A DNA stretch of 64,000 nt from an uncultured Cytophagales bacterium. GTDB taxonomy: Bacteria; Bacteroidota; Bacteroidia; Cytophagales; Thermonemataceae. The notes under the pieces were generated by a model, which searched no databases, was not told the DNA's origin, and worked only from the letters and a program-made list of their open reading frames with translations. This document shows, piece after piece, positions 9,647-19,119 of the stretch (within the stretch, counting starts at the first letter, position 1; every line of letters begins with the position of its first letter). Made by a program: the position numbers and the translations under genes. The DNA is taken from the NCBI GenBank assembly GCA_938002655.1, contig CALLAC010000018.1:1-64000 (forward strand), in the 5' to 3' direction.

Positions 9647-10879
9647 ATGAAATCTGCAAGTCACCTAGACATTCAAGCAATACGTGAGCAATTTCCTATT
9701 CTGAAACAAACTGTTCAGGGGAAAAGATTAGTGTACCTGGATAATGCCGCTACCTCCCAAAAACCTATTTCGGTGATCAACGCTCTCAATGTGTATTATA
9801 GTTCTTACAATGCCAATATTCACAGAGGGGCTCATTATCTTGCGGCAAAGGCTACCGAAGCATACGAGCAAGTTCGAGAGCGAGTAGCCAAGTTCCTCAA
9901 TGCTTTTAGTAGCGAAGAAATTATTTTTACGCGTGGCACCACCGAAGGAATTAACCTTGTAGCCAGCACTTTCGGTAGAAAATTCATAGGCGAAGGAGAT
10001 GAGATCATCATTTCCACTATGGAGCATCATTCCAACATTGTGCCTTGGCAAATGCTTTGTGAAGAAAAAAAAGCTATCTTGAAGGTTATTCCTATCAATG
10101 AAAATGGCGAAATCTTGCTCGATGCATATGAAAAATTGCTTTCACCACGTACCAAACTCGTTTCGATAGTGCATATTTCTAATGCTTTGGGCACTATCAA
10201 TCCTATCAAAGCCATGATACAGAAGGCTCATAGTGTTGGGGCAAAATTTTTGGTAGATGGTGCACAAGGTGCCGTACATCTACCTATCGATGTACAAGAT
10301 TTAGATTGCGATTTTTATGCTTTTTCAGGGCATAAAGTATATGCCCCTACGGGTATAGGAGCTTTATATGGTAAAAAAGAAATTTTAGAGCAAATTCCTC
10401 CTTACCACGGGGGCGGCGAAATGATAAAAGAGGTAACTTTTGAGAAAACTACCTACAACGACTTGCCTTTCAAATTTGAAGCAGGTACGCCCAACATTGC
10501 CGATGTAATTGCTTTGGGTAAAGCTATTGATTTTGTAGACCAATTGGGCAAAGAAAATATTTCTGCGTACGAACAAGAGCTACTTGCATATGCCACCGAA
10601 AAAATACAAAAAATAGAAGGCATCAAAATTATTGGTACGGCTTTACAAAAAGCGAGTGTGCTTTCTTTTGTGGTTGCAGGTGTACATCATTCGGATATAG
10701 GAACTATCTTGGATACGCAAGGTGTAGCCGTAAGAACAGGACATCACTGCACCCAACCGCTAATGAAACGCTTGGGCTTGGAAGGTACTACAAGAGCATC
10801 TTTTGCTGTCTATAATACCTTTGAGGAAGTGGATATTTTTATCGGAGCTCTCGAAAAGGCTATCAAGATGTTGAAATAA
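9647..10879 (+). CDS. sufS: Cysteine desulfurase SufS-type
   Basis: A 410-residue PLP enzyme. The PLP lysine lies in FSGHKVYAPTG (K about 230), and the persulfide-forming cysteine in RTGHHCTQPLM (C about 368) with the SufS-type flanking residues. It takes sulfur from cysteine for Fe-S cluster assembly, releasing alanine. I chose the ATG at 9647 (MKSASHLDIQAIREQFP), the usual group II start; the upstream in-frame stretch is Phe-rich and unlike the family. No other suf genes lie beside it, so the rest of the SUF machinery must be elsewhere. A weak 6-bp hairpin (10878-10897) lies at its 3' end. Confidence 0.93.
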   Translation: MKSASHLDIQAIREQFPILKQTVQGKRLVYLDNAATSQKPISVINALNVYYSSYNANIHRGAHYLAAKATEAYEQVRERVAKFLNAFSSEEIIFTRGTTEGINLVASTFGRKFIGEGDEIIISTMEHHSNIVPWQMLCEEKKAILKVIPINENGEILLDAYEKLLSPRTKLVSIVHISNALGTINPIKAMIQKAHSVGAKFLVDGAQGAVHLPIDVQDLDCDFYAFSGHKVYAPTGIGALYGKKEILEQIPPYHGGGEMIKEVTFEKTTYNDLPFKFEAGTPNIADVIALGKAIDFVDQLGKENISAYEQELLAYATEKIQKIEGIKIIGTALQKASVLSFVVAGVHHSDIGTILDTQGVAVRTGHHCTQPLMKRLGLEGTTRASFAVYNTFEEVDIFIGALEKAIKMLK

Positions 10880-10900
10880 AGAGGACTTTTACTCTTTTTC

Positions 10901-11086
10901 CTAATAAGTTTTCTCTTTCTTGAAACTTTTCAGACGAGCTTCAAGAACATCTTTAATTTCGCTTGCCTTTTTGGCAATTTTTTGGCGAGTTTCTTTACCG
11001 CTTTTAGGGGCAAGTAACAATCCTGCTACTACACCTGCGGTGGCTCCTGCTATAAACGAAACAAATATTTTTTGGCCGTTGCTCAT
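10901..11086 (-). CDS. YtxH-domain small membrane protein
   Basis: A 61-residue protein with one Gly/Ala-rich hydrophobic segment (about residues 8-28, FIAGATAGVVAGLLLAP), followed by the family's signature SGKETRQKIA and a basic helical tail. This is the YtxH layout: a single short membrane anchor and an amphipathic cytosolic helix. Function is poorly defined, and stress association is known for Gram-positive members. It is convergent with sufS and transcribed alone. Confidence 0.75.
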   Translation of the reverse strand: MSNGQKIFVSFIAGATAGVVAGLLLAPKSGKETRQKIAKKASEIKDVLEARLKSFKKEKTY

Positions 11087-11188
11087 AAATTATCAGATTT
11101 TTCGAAGAAATATCTCTTTGTTTAGTGCAAAAATCTTGCAAAAGTAACCCAAACAAGAAAAAATTTTTTCTAAAATTTTCGAAACAGA

Positions 11189-11944
11189 ATGCTACAAATA
11201 GCTCTTCTAAACGGAAAACCTGAAATTTTTTACAGCTTGCAAGGTGAAGGCAAAAATATAGGCAAACCCAGCATTTTTATTCGCCTTTCTTTGTGTAATT
11301 TGTACTGCTTTTGGTGCGATACCGATTACACCTGGAATTGGGAGCATACTAGTTATTCTCACCAAAATGATAAAGAGCCTAGCTATCAAAAGTTCAAAAA
11401 ATCGGAAAGTATTATCCAACTTAATAACGAGCAAATAATTGCAGAAGTTCAAAAATATAATTGCAATCGTCTCATTTTTACGGGTGGGGAGCCACTAATT
11501 CAACAAAAAAAACTCTTGCCTCTGCTGAATCAGCTCAAAAAGCAAAATCCGCAATATTATATTGAATTTGAAACCAATGGCACGATTATTCCTGAACCTG
11601 AATTAGAAGCTCTCGCCGACCAATTCAATGTTTCCTTGAAATTAGCCCACTCAAAAGTTTTACTTCAAGAAAGATTAAAAACACAAGCTATTGATTTCTT
11701 CGCTCAAAATGCTAAAAGCAACTTCAAATTTGTTGTAGATAGCCCCAAAGATTTAGATGAAATTCTAGAAATTATCCAAAAATATGCTATCTTTCACGAC
11801 AAGGTGTATTTGATGCCCCAAGGAACCAAGTCCCATATCTTACAGGAAAAACAGCAGTGGCTTATAGAAATTTGCAAACAGTATCAATTTAATTATACCG
11901 ACAGACTGCACATTCTCATTTATGGAAACAAAAGGGGAGTGTAA
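11189..11944 (+). CDS. queE: 7-carboxy-7-deazaguanine synthase (radical SAM)
   Basis: A 251-residue radical SAM protein with the 4Fe-4S motif C36-x3-C40-x2-C43 (LCNLYCFWCDTDYTW). It opens with the QueE-typical GEGKNIGKPSIFIRL and has FTGGEPL for SAM binding. QueE converts 6-carboxy-tetrahydropterin to CDG on the way to queuosine. It is alone here. The PTPS-like genes at 29537 and 30745 have the PTPS-II motif, not the QueD motif, so the QueD partner is either elsewhere or replaced by one of them. The start is the first ATG and gives the normal N-terminus. Confidence 0.88.
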   Translation: MLQIALLNGKPEIFYSLQGEGKNIGKPSIFIRLSLCNLYCFWCDTDYTWNWEHTSYSHQNDKEPSYQKFKKSESIIQLNNEQIIAEVQKYNCNRLIFTGGEPLIQQKKLLPLLNQLKKQNPQYYIEFETNGTIIPEPELEALADQFNVSLKLAHSKVLLQERLKTQAIDFFAQNAKSNFKFVVDSPKDLDEILEIIQKYAIFHDKVYLMPQGTKSHILQEKQQWLIEICKQYQFNYTDRLHILIYGNKRGV

Positions 11945-12268
11945 TTTTTGTATTGCTATTGCTATCTGAACATAAACTGTTTTCTCGAAATACAGTAGAC
12001 ATTGGTTTTAGTTGTGCCGAATACATATGAGCATTGTAGGCAAAAGATACAAGCAATTGAGATGGTACATCAATTTATCTATCTTTGCTATTCCATTTGT
12101 TGGGCTCTTACGACTATCAAAATTTGGTGTATTTTCAGGGGTACGAGAGCTATAAAACAATGAATATAGTTTACTTGGCAAAGAAGGGGCAAAAATACAA
12201 GGTTTTTATACTCGTAAGTAAATAAAACAATACACTTTTGGCTTGAATTGTTTTTGTTCTTCCAATTC
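11945..12268. other. Intergenic stretch with a possible gene remnant
   Basis: About 390 bases separate queE from the next gene. The only sizeable frame is 12027-12155 (+), 42 codons, MSIVGKRYKQLRWYINL then a hydrophobic segment (FAIPFVGLLRL) ending at TAA. It is preceded in frame by TAG. It looks more like a membrane-protein N-terminus than noise, but I could not match it to a family. Nothing else was identified. Confidence 0.3.
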
Positions 12269-12299
12269 TTTGTTTTCCCAATTAAATTTTATACTTTTG
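12269..12299 (+). promoter_or_regulatory. Bacteroidota promoter, TTTG-N19-TACTTTTG
   Basis: TTTG at 12269-12272 and TACTTTTG at 12292-12299 are separated by 19 bases. Both match the Bacteroidota housekeeping promoter exactly. The lipoprotein ATG lies 33 bases downstream. Confidence 0.7.
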
Positions 12300-12332
12300 C
12301 AGTGTTGCAAAATACATTTTCTGCATGCAGTT

Positions 12333-12926
12333 ATGAAATACTCTTCTTTGCTTTTACTTATTTTCAGTTTCTTTGCTTGTAAAAATCAGCATCAAAAAAA
12401 TAATTATTCGCCCCAAAATAACACAGAATACTTTAAAGTTCAGGCTGATACTATCCAACTAGCTATTCCTGATAACTTTACCATTGAAGAGGAAGATTTT
12501 ATTATCAATTTTCCTGCGATGCCTGTACGCGTAGAAGATTCTACTGATAGAGATGTGGAATATTCGGTGCAAATGGGCGATTCGGTAAATTACATTCTAT
12601 ATTTCCGAGATTACAAAGAGGGGGTTATTCAAAAAATGGGGGCAAAAAGATTTTTACAAAATCAGGAAAAGCAAGTAATTGATAAAATGGGCTTTCCACA
12701 AGAAGAGATTTTTGAAAATAAAGAAATTGAAATCAGCGGCTTTCCTGGTATTTCACTGAAAGCAGGTAGCAAAAAAAATAGCTTTTTGGTATATCGTATT
12801 TACTTGGTGGGCAATCGCTTGTATCAGTTGGGTATTTCTCATACCAAACGCAACCCTACCGAAGAAGAACAAAAAAATTTTTTAGATTCTTTCCAGCTTA
12901 AAAACAGCAAAGTTTCAAGGTCTTGA
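12333..12926 (+). CDS. Uncharacterised lipoprotein
   Basis: A 197-residue exported protein with a lipoprotein signal (MKYSSLLLLIFSFFAC, Cys about residue 16) and a mature domain rich in beta strands and aromatic residues (NFPAMPVRVEDSTDRDVEYSV). No enzyme motif is visible and I do not recognise the family. The start at 12333 gives a canonical signal peptide and lies just downstream of a consensus promoter. A short inverted repeat (gtttcaag/cttgaaac, 12912-12929) overlaps the stop and may help termination. Confidence 0.7.
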   Translation: MKYSSLLLLIFSFFACKNQHQKNNYSPQNNTEYFKVQADTIQLAIPDNFTIEEEDFIINFPAMPVRVEDSTDRDVEYSVQMGDSVNYILYFRDYKEGVIQKMGAKRFLQNQEKQVIDKMGFPQEEIFENKEIEISGFPGISLKAGSKKNSFLVYRIYLVGNRLYQLGISHTKRNPTEEEQKNFLDSFQLKNSKVSRS

Positions 12927-12971
12927 AACCTTTTGAGGGCTTTCTTTGTTTTGTAACAAAAATTTTAAGCC

Positions 12972-13508
12972 ATGCAAACCGAAACTACCAAGCCCCAGCT
13001 ACTTAATAAAACATTGGTCAATGTTTTTTCTATTGCTATTCCTGTGGCTGTAGCAGTGCTTTTAGGGATTCGCATCAAAGTAAATTTAGGCGAATGGACA
13101 AAATTGCTTCCACACTTAAACGCTGTTATTAATTCTCTAACTTCTGTTTTGCTTATTTTAGGATTAGTCTTCATTAAACAGAAGAAAATCAAAGCTCATC
13201 AGAATATCATGCTTGTTTCTTTTACGTTGGGCAGTTTGTTTTTGGTGACTTATGTCTTGTATCATTTTTCAAACGAAAGTACAGTTTATCCAGATAGTGC
13301 ATGGAAACCGGTATATTTATTTGTACTCATTAGCCATATTACGCTTTCTATTGGCGTAGTACGCTTTGTGCTTTTGGCTTTGTATTATGCTTTACAAAAA
13401 GACTTTGCCCAACATAAAAAAATAACTAAAATCGCTTATCCTGTTTGGTTGTATGTTTCTATTACAGGAGTAATTGTGTATCTGATGATAAGTCCGTATT
13501 ATTCTTAA
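12972..13508 (+). CDS. DUF420-family membrane protein
   Basis: A 178-residue integral membrane protein with five likely helices. It has the family's conserved His-bearing turns (LLPHLNAVINS, KAHQNIML, LYHFSNEST, HITLSI). DUF420 proteins resemble a haem-copper oxidase assembly or subunit family in context, but the function is not established. No oxidase genes lie nearby here. ybaB follows 17 bases later on the same strand, so cotranscription is likely. Confidence 0.75.
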   Translation: MQTETTKPQLLNKTLVNVFSIAIPVAVAVLLGIRIKVNLGEWTKLLPHLNAVINSLTSVLLILGLVFIKQKKIKAHQNIMLVSFTLGSLFLVTYVLYHFSNESTVYPDSAWKPVYLFVLISHITLSIGVVRFVLLALYYALQKDFAQHKKITKIAYPVWLYVSITGVIVYLMISPYYS

Positions 13509-13525
13509 CTTTAATGCACAGAAGT

Positions 13526-13864
13526 ATGAATTTCAATTTAGAAAATTTGATGGGTAAAGTGAAAGAGTTGCAAACTAAACTTCAAGAAGCTCGTGAAGGG
13601 CTAAAATATATTACGGCTACTGCCGAATCGGGGGCAGGCCTCGTGAAAGCTACCGTAGATGGCAATAGAAAACTTGTAAGCATAGCAATTGATAACGAGC
13701 TCATCAAAATAGAAGAAAAAGAAATGTTGCAAGACCTGATTGCGGCGGCTGTCAACAAAGCTATGCAAGAAATTGAAAATAAAATAGTTGAGCATTTTCG
13801 GAACATAACAGGTGGTATTATGCCCGATATGCCCAATTTAGATTTTGGAAAATTTGGTTTTTGA
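13526..13864 (+). CDS. YbaB/EbfC-family nucleoid-associated protein
   Basis: A 112-residue protein with the YbaB pattern: an N-terminal helix (NLENLMGKVKELQTKLQEA), a central beta sheet with GLVKATVDGNRKLVSI, and a C-terminal helix ending in a Met/Pro/Gly tail (GGIMPDMPNLDFG). Members bind DNA as dimers. I chose ATG 13526 over 13514 because it begins at the conserved first helix. Its stop TGA shares one base with the ATG of the next gene (tgATG), showing translational coupling with comB. The usual neighbours dnaX and recR are absent. Confidence 0.88.
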   Translation: MNFNLENLMGKVKELQTKLQEAREGLKYITATAESGAGLVKATVDGNRKLVSIAIDNELIKIEEKEMLQDLIAAAVNKAMQEIENKIVEHFRNITGGIMPDMPNLDFGKFGF

Positions 13865-14589
13865 TGCCCAACCTTGAAGTTTGTCTTTCTCCCAATTTAC
13901 TTCCTTTACACACACTCACGCATAAAATTGTGGTAGTGGTAGATATTTTGCGAGCCACCTCTTGCATGGTTACGGCCATAGCTTGCGGAGTAGAAAGCAT
14001 TTTGCCTTTGCAAGATACTGAAACTTGCCGAGCAATGAAAAGCCAAGGTTACTACATTGCCGCCGAAAGAGACGGAAAGCAGGTAGAAGGCTTTGATTTA
14101 GGAAATTCACCTTTCAGCTATATGGAAAAACATTTGATAGGGCAAAAAATAGCTTTTACTACTACCAATGGCACGCAAGTTATCAAACTTTCTGAAAAGG
14201 CTGAACAAATTATCGTAGGAGCTTTTCTGAATTTATCTGCGGTAGCAAGTTATCTTTTGGAGCGTCAGAAAGATGTTTTGGTGGCTTGTGCAGGTTGGAA
14301 AGGAAACATAAACCTAGAAGATACACTTTTTGCAGGAGCCTTAGTAGATGTTTTAGCCACTCAAAATTTTACAATTTCCAACGACTCGGCTCTTTTGGCT
14401 CAATCTTTATACCCAAAAAAACAAAGCGATTTGCTCGGTTTTGTAAATCTTTGCTCTCATGTACAACGTCTGAAAAACTTAGGCATACAGAAAGATGTTG
14501 AATTTTGTTTGCAGAAAGATGTATACGATGTTGTGCCTACACTACAAAATGGAAGTATAGTAAAACTGGCTTCACAAACAGCCCTTTAA
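13864..14589 (+). CDS. 2-phosphosulfolactate phosphatase family (ComB-like)
   Basis: A 241-residue protein with ComB family features: VVVDILRATSCMVTAIACG near the N-terminus, AERDGKQVEGFDLGNSP, FTTTNGTQ and ACAGWKGNINLEDTLFAGA. The archetype hydrolyses 2-phosphosulfolactate in coenzyme M synthesis. Bacteroidota do not make coenzyme M, so the substrate here is probably another phosphorylated sulfonate or acid; that is inference. The ATG overlaps the ybaB stop by one base. Confidence 0.8.
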   Translation: MPNLEVCLSPNLLPLHTLTHKIVVVVDILRATSCMVTAIACGVESILPLQDTETCRAMKSQGYYIAAERDGKQVEGFDLGNSPFSYMEKHLIGQKIAFTTTNGTQVIKLSEKAEQIIVGAFLNLSAVASYLLERQKDVLVACAGWKGNINLEDTLFAGALVDVLATQNFTISNDSALLAQSLYPKKQSDLLGFVNLCSHVQRLKNLGIQKDVEFCLQKDVYDVVPTLQNGSIVKLASQTAL

Positions 14590-14607
14590 TACTGAATCTT
14601 TAAAGAA

Positions 14608-16647
14608 ATGAATGCACTTGCTCGCGAAACCAGCCCTTATCTACTTCAACACGCTCATAATCCTGTAAACTGGTATCCTTGGGGGAAGGAAGCTTTGCAA
14701 AAGGCTTTGCAGGAAGATAAACCTATTATTGTAAGTATCGGCTACTCTACCTGCCATTGGTGCCACGTTATGGAGCGAGAAAGTTTTGAAAATAAAGAAA
14801 TTGCAGAGATCATGAACCAATACTTCGTGTGTATCAAAGTAGATAGAGAAGAAAGACCCGATGTGGATAATATCTATATGGATGCTATTCATGCGATGGG
14901 CCTGAGAGGTGGCTGGCCCTTGAACGTATTTCTTATGCCCGACCAAACTCCTTTTTACGGAGGTACTTACTTTCCGCCTCAAAACTGGAAACATTTGCTG
15001 CTGAATATCGCTACTGCCTTTCAGAAAAATCGGGCGGAACTAATGGAATCGGCTCGTGAGTTTTCTCAATTTCTCAACCAAAGTGAAGTTCAAAAATATG
15101 GCTTAAAACCTCTAAACTCACCCAATACTTTTGCCGAATTAGAGCAAATGTATCAAAACCTTGCTAAAAACTTTGATGCTTTGCACGGTGGCATTGATAA
15201 AGCCCCCAAATTCCCTATGCCAAGCATTTGGCGTTTTTTGTTGATATATACTTTTCTGACTAAAAATGCCGAAGCCGAAAAACATTTACATCTGACTTTA
15301 CAAAAAATGGCTTTCGGCGGTATTTACGACCATTTGGGCGGGGGCTTTGCCCGCTATTCGGTAGATGCCGAATGGTTTGTACCTCATTTTGAAAAGATGC
15401 TCTACGACAACGCCCAACTGCTCACACTGTATGCCGAAGCCTATCATTTTAGTCAAAAACCTATTTACAAAGAAGTTGCTTACGAAATTTTTGAATTTCT
15501 ACAAAGGGAACTAGAAGCAAGTGAAGGCGGTTTTTTTTCTGCTCTTGATGCCGATAGCGAAGGGGAAGAAGGCAAGTATTACGTTTGGAAAAAAAGACAT
15601 CTTGTAGAAATTTTGGGGGAAGATACAGAGCTTTTTTGTGCCTACTACAATGTTTTGCCACAAGGTAATTGGGAATATGCCAACAATATTCTCTACAAAA
15701 CACTCAGCGATGAAGAGTTTGCCCAAAAATATAACATTTCTCTGCAAGAATTGCAGGAAAAAGTCAAGAAATGGAAAGCAACTTTGCTCAAAATTCGGCA
15801 AAAACGAACCCCCCCTGAATGCGACGATAAAATTCTTACTTCTTGGAATGCTCTAACAATCAAAGGACTTGTAGATGCCTATAAAGCCTTTGAGAACGAA
15901 GAATTTTTGGCAACAGCTCTGTACCATACAGAGTTTTTGATGACAAAGCTATACAACGCACAAGAAGGATTTTTGTATCATACATTTAGCTACAAAACCA
16001 AGGAAGCCAAACAAAAAGCCTTTTTAGAAGACTATGCCTGCACCATTGAAGCACTCCTAGCCTTGTATCAGGTAATTTTTGAAAAAAAATATTTGTTTTG
16101 GGCTCAAAAACTTTGCGATTATACTCTGCAAAATTTCTACGATTACAACGAAGGAATGTTTTTCTATACTGATAGCTCTGCTGAAAAGCTCATTGCTCGT
16201 AAAAAAGAGATTTTTGATAATGTAATTCCTGCTTCCAATTCTATCATGGCTCATAATTTGCATTTCTTAGGGATTTTACTTGAAAAGCAAAATTATCAAA
16301 CAATCGCTACAAGTATGTTATCCCAAATGAAGCATCTTTTGCTCAAAAATGTAGAATTTACAGCCAACTGGGCTTTGCTTTTTGCCTATACACTTACGCC
16401 TACGGCAGAAATAGCAATTGTAGGTGAAAAATATAGAGAAGCTCGCCAAAGCATAGAAAAATATTTTTTCCCTAATAAGGTGCTTGCCGCAAGTGCCGAC
16501 GCTGATGCAGAAATTCCTCTATTAAAAAATAGAACAGCACTCAATAAGCAAACTACATTTTACGTTTGTTTCAATAAAACTTGCCAATTGCCTACACACA
16601 GCGATGAAGAAGTTTACAGGCAGCTTTTGCAAAGTCTGAAATTTTGA
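14608..16647 (+). CDS. YyaL-type protein: thioredoxin-like DUF255 plus glycoside-hydrolase-like barrel
   Basis: A 679-residue cytosolic protein. The N-terminal thioredoxin-like domain (about 1-160) begins with the family signature of [10 protein letters not shown] and carries a CHWC motif at residues 49-52 ([12 protein letters not shown]). The rest is an alpha/alpha-barrel like those of N-acylglucosamine epimerases and glycosidases ([39 protein letters not shown]). Length is normal. The reaction is not established for bacterial members. It lies 18 bases after comB and probably belongs to the same operon. Confidence 0.85.
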   Translation: MNALARETSPYLLQHAHNPVNWYPWGKEALQKALQEDKPIIVSIGYSTCHWCHVMERESFENKEIAEIMNQYFVCIKVDREERPDVDNIYMDAIHAMGLRGGWPLNVFLMPDQTPFYGGTYFPPQNWKHLLLNIATAFQKNRAELMESAREFSQFLNQSEVQKYGLKPLNSPNTFAELEQMYQNLAKNFDALHGGIDKAPKFPMPSIWRFLLIYTFLTKNAEAEKHLHLTLQKMAFGGIYDHLGGGFARYSVDAEWFVPHFEKMLYDNAQLLTLYAEAYHFSQKPIYKEVAYEIFEFLQRELEASEGGFFSALDADSEGEEGKYYVWKKRHLVEILGEDTELFCAYYNVLPQGNWEYANNILYKTLSDEEFAQKYNISLQELQEKVKKWKATLLKIRQKRTPPECDDKILTSWNALTIKGLVDAYKAFENEEFLATALYHTEFLMTKLYNAQEGFLYHTFSYKTKEAKQKAFLEDYACTIEALLALYQVIFEKKYLFWAQKLCDYTLQNFYDYNEGMFFYTDSSAEKLIARKKEIFDNVIPASNSIMAHNLHFLGILLEKQNYQTIATSMLSQMKHLLLKNVEFTANWALLFAYTLTPTAEIAIVGEKYREARQSIEKYFFPNKVLAASADADAEIPLLKNRTALNKQTTFYVCFNKTCQLPTHSDEEVYRQLLQSLKF

Positions 16648-16697
16648 TTTTGAGCGAAAAATTCTTAATTTTGTTCAAACCTTTACTATTTACTGGT

Positions 16698-17012
16698 ATG
16701 ATGCTTGTGCTCTTAAATCCTGCAATCATAACCTCTGTTTTATTCTTTTCTATTCCATTGGTAGCTATTATCGGCGGCTATTATGTAAAAATAAAGCGAA
16801 TGGAATTGGAAAAAAGTGGAGTATCGGAAAAAGATCGCAAGAATATTGATTTTCTTTTGCAAGAAAATGAGCAATTGCGTCGGCGAATTGAAAATTTAGA
16901 GCAGATTATCACCAGCATAGAACCCGATTTGCTTTCGCTTAAACCGCTTCAAAAAGAAAATAACTTGCAAAAACAAGTAGAGGAATTGGCACGTAAGCTA
17001 CGAAACGAGTAA
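16698..17012 (+). CDS. Small membrane protein with C-terminal coiled coil
   Basis: About 104 residues: one long or two short hydrophobic segments (LLNPAIITSVLFFSIPLVAIIGGYY), then a charged heptad-rich helix (LLQENEQLRRRIENLEQII) that reads as a coiled coil. The layout recalls small envelope-stress proteins, but there is no specific match. The start is uncertain. An in-frame TTG at 16644 overlaps the yyaL stop and would add an 18-residue extension; I took the first ATG. Its position just after yyaL suggests cotranscription. Confidence 0.55.
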   Translation: MMLVLLNPAIITSVLFFSIPLVAIIGGYYVKIKRMELEKSGVSEKDRKNIDFLLQENEQLRRRIENLEQIITSIEPDLLSLKPLQKENNLQKQVEELARKLRNE

Positions 17013-17076
17013 TTTTTTCAAAAAAAATTGTTTTTCGGATTGAATTTTTGCAATTTTGCGTTCCAAATTGGCAGTG

Positions 17077-18102
17077 ATGGAAAATGTAAGTCAGTTGAAG
17101 GAATTTCTAGCTACACCTAAAAATATCGTTATTACTACACACTATAAACCTGACGCAGACGCTTTGGGTTCATCTTTGGGTTGGGCAAGATATTTGAAAA
17201 AATTAGGACACAATGTAAAAGTGATTTCTCCAAGCGATTATCCTAAATTTTTACATTGGATACCCGGCAACGAAGAAGTGCTTATCTACAATCAAAAAAA
17301 TACAGCTGAAATAGAGCAGATTGTCAAAAAAGCAGATCTAATTTGTTATTTGGATTTTTCTTGCTATCCTCGTTTAGAAGAGATTGCTGCCGTGTTTGAG
17401 CGTGTTAATGGCTCAACAAAAACTTTGCTTATAGACCATCACATCAATCCTACTATTCAGCCTACTTTTAGCTGCCATGATACCAAAGCCGCCGCTACGG
17501 CTCAACTGGTTTATGAACTCATCAACGAATTTGGAGATAAGGATAAAATAGATGTACCCATTGGCGAGGCTCTTTATGCAGGCATACTTACCGACACAGG
17601 TTCTTTCAAGCACCCTACTACTACCCGCAGAGTTCACGAAATTGCAGGCGAACTGATTGATATAGGCGTTAATACTACCAAAGTCCACAATCGCATTTAC
17701 GATAGTAATTCTGAATTGAGATTGCGTTTTTTAGGCTATGTATTGAGCCAAAAACTCAAAGTTTTGCCCGAATTGCGTACTGCTTACATTACTATCACAG
17801 CTGATGAGCTCAATCGTTTTCATTCGCAAACAGGTGATACCGAAGGGGTAGTAAATTATGCTCTTTCCATAGAAGGTATTGTGCTTGCCGCTATTATGAT
17901 TGATATAGGCGAAAATATAAAACTCTCTTTTCGCTCTGTGGGCGACTTTTCGGTAAATGACCTTGCCGCCGAATATTTCAATGGCGGTGGGCATAAAAAT
18001 GCCGCAGGAGGTACTTGTTATTTGAGCCTGCAAGAAACTGAAAAGAAATTTTTAGAAATCATTGAAAGCAAAAAAAGTGAACTTTTAAGCGTACAGATAT
18101 AA
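17077..18102 (+). CDS. nrnA: DHH/DHHA1 phosphoesterase (NrnA-like oligoribonuclease / pAp phosphatase)
   Basis: A 341-residue DHH-family phosphoesterase. It has motif I (KPDADALGSSLG, about 25-35), the DHH motif (LLIDHHINP, about 118-126), DTGSFKHPTTT, and the DHHA1 glycine motif (FNGGGHKNAAGG) near the end. NrnA-type enzymes degrade nano-RNAs and dephosphorylate pAp using Mn2+. The ATG at 17077 is preferred because the upstream in-frame start adds a basic stretch absent from the family. Confidence 0.88.
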   Translation: MENVSQLKEFLATPKNIVITTHYKPDADALGSSLGWARYLKKLGHNVKVISPSDYPKFLHWIPGNEEVLIYNQKNTAEIEQIVKKADLICYLDFSCYPRLEEIAAVFERVNGSTKTLLIDHHINPTIQPTFSCHDTKAAATAQLVYELINEFGDKDKIDVPIGEALYAGILTDTGSFKHPTTTRRVHEIAGELIDIGVNTTKVHNRIYDSNSELRLRFLGYVLSQKLKVLPELRTAYITITADELNRFHSQTGDTEGVVNYALSIEGIVLAAIMIDIGENIKLSFRSVGDFSVNDLAAEYFNGGGHKNAAGGTCYLSLQETEKKFLEIIESKKSELLSVQI

Positions 18103-18145
18103 ATAAAAACTTTTTCACTTACAAACTCTCTCAACCCCAAATTCT

Positions 18146-19093
18146 ATGAGTCACAGTCAAAATCTACTTACTCTCCTTTTACTGATTTTTGCCTTTTTTG
18201 CTTGTGAAAAACCTCGTAAAAACGATAAAAACGAAGAAAGACTTCCTTCGGGAGTGATATTTCAAATTCTTGAACGCAACCCCAAAGGAGAAAAACTCAA
18301 AGAAGGTGAATATGCAATGATACACCTTATCAGCAAAGTTGATACTATTGAAATGGATAACACTTACAAACGTGCTTTGGTAGATACAAGCGTTAAAAAC
18401 GGCTTTTCTTTACTAATCAAACCAGAAAGAGGTATGCCTACCGAAGTATTACCATTCTTGCAAGTAGGCGATAGCGTGAAAATTAAAGTTTCTATGGATA
18501 CTTTGGTGAAAAGATATCCTTTCTTTGACCAATTTGCCCAAGAAATGCAAATGAGGGGAAAAAAGAATGTGTATTTTGAATATTGGGTAAGAATTACAGG
18601 CAAGAAAACCAAAGAGCAAATCCAAAAAGAAGCCCAACTTGCCGAACAAAAAGAGCAAGAAAACATAAAAAAGAAAGAGGCAGAAGAAGAAAACAAATTG
18701 GAAGCATACATCAAAGAAAACAAATTAGAAATGCAAAAAACAGCTTCTGGGCTTTACTACAAAATCATTAAAACTGCTCCTGATAACCCACAAGCCAAAG
18801 CATACGATACGGTATATGTACATTATACAGGTAAATTTTTAGATGGCAAGGTTTTTGATAGCTCTCTCAATAGAAATGAACCTTTGCAGTTTGTACTTGG
18901 AATAGGTAGTGTTATCAAAGGATGGGATGAAGGCATTGCCTTGCTACGCAAAGGTGAAAAAGCCCAACTGCTTATTCCTTCCAAATTAGCTTATGGTGCA
19001 ATGGGAGGAGGAACTATTCCACCATTTTCAACTTTGCTTTTTGAAGTTGAGCTGGTAGATATTAAACCTAACAATAACCCTAACCAAAAATAA
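18146..19093 (+). CDS. FKBP-type peptidyl-prolyl isomerase lipoprotein
   Basis: A 315-residue exported protein. Residues 1-20 form a lipoprotein signal (LLTLLLLIFAFFAC). The N-terminal half is a degenerate FKBP-like domain, followed by a Lys/Glu-rich coiled-coil linker (about 150-190). The C-terminal canonical FKBP domain (about 205-310) has VYVHYTGKFLDGKVFDSS, GVIKGWDEG-like VIKGWDEGIALLRKGEKA, and PPFSTLLFEVELVDI. It probably assists folding of envelope proteins. The next gene is a related protein 26 bases downstream, so the pair is a tandem duplication within one transcript. Confidence 0.9.
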   Translation: MSHSQNLLTLLLLIFAFFACEKPRKNDKNEERLPSGVIFQILERNPKGEKLKEGEYAMIHLISKVDTIEMDNTYKRALVDTSVKNGFSLLIKPERGMPTEVLPFLQVGDSVKIKVSMDTLVKRYPFFDQFAQEMQMRGKKNVYFEYWVRITGKKTKEQIQKEAQLAEQKEQENIKKKEAEEENKLEAYIKENKLEMQKTASGLYYKIIKTAPDNPQAKAYDTVYVHYTGKFLDGKVFDSSLNRNEPLQFVLGIGSVIKGWDEGIALLRKGEKAQLLIPSKLAYGAMGGGTIPPFSTLLFEVELVDIKPNNNPNQK

Positions 19094-19119
19094 ATTGTAA
19101 GAACTTGACTGAGTCTCAA

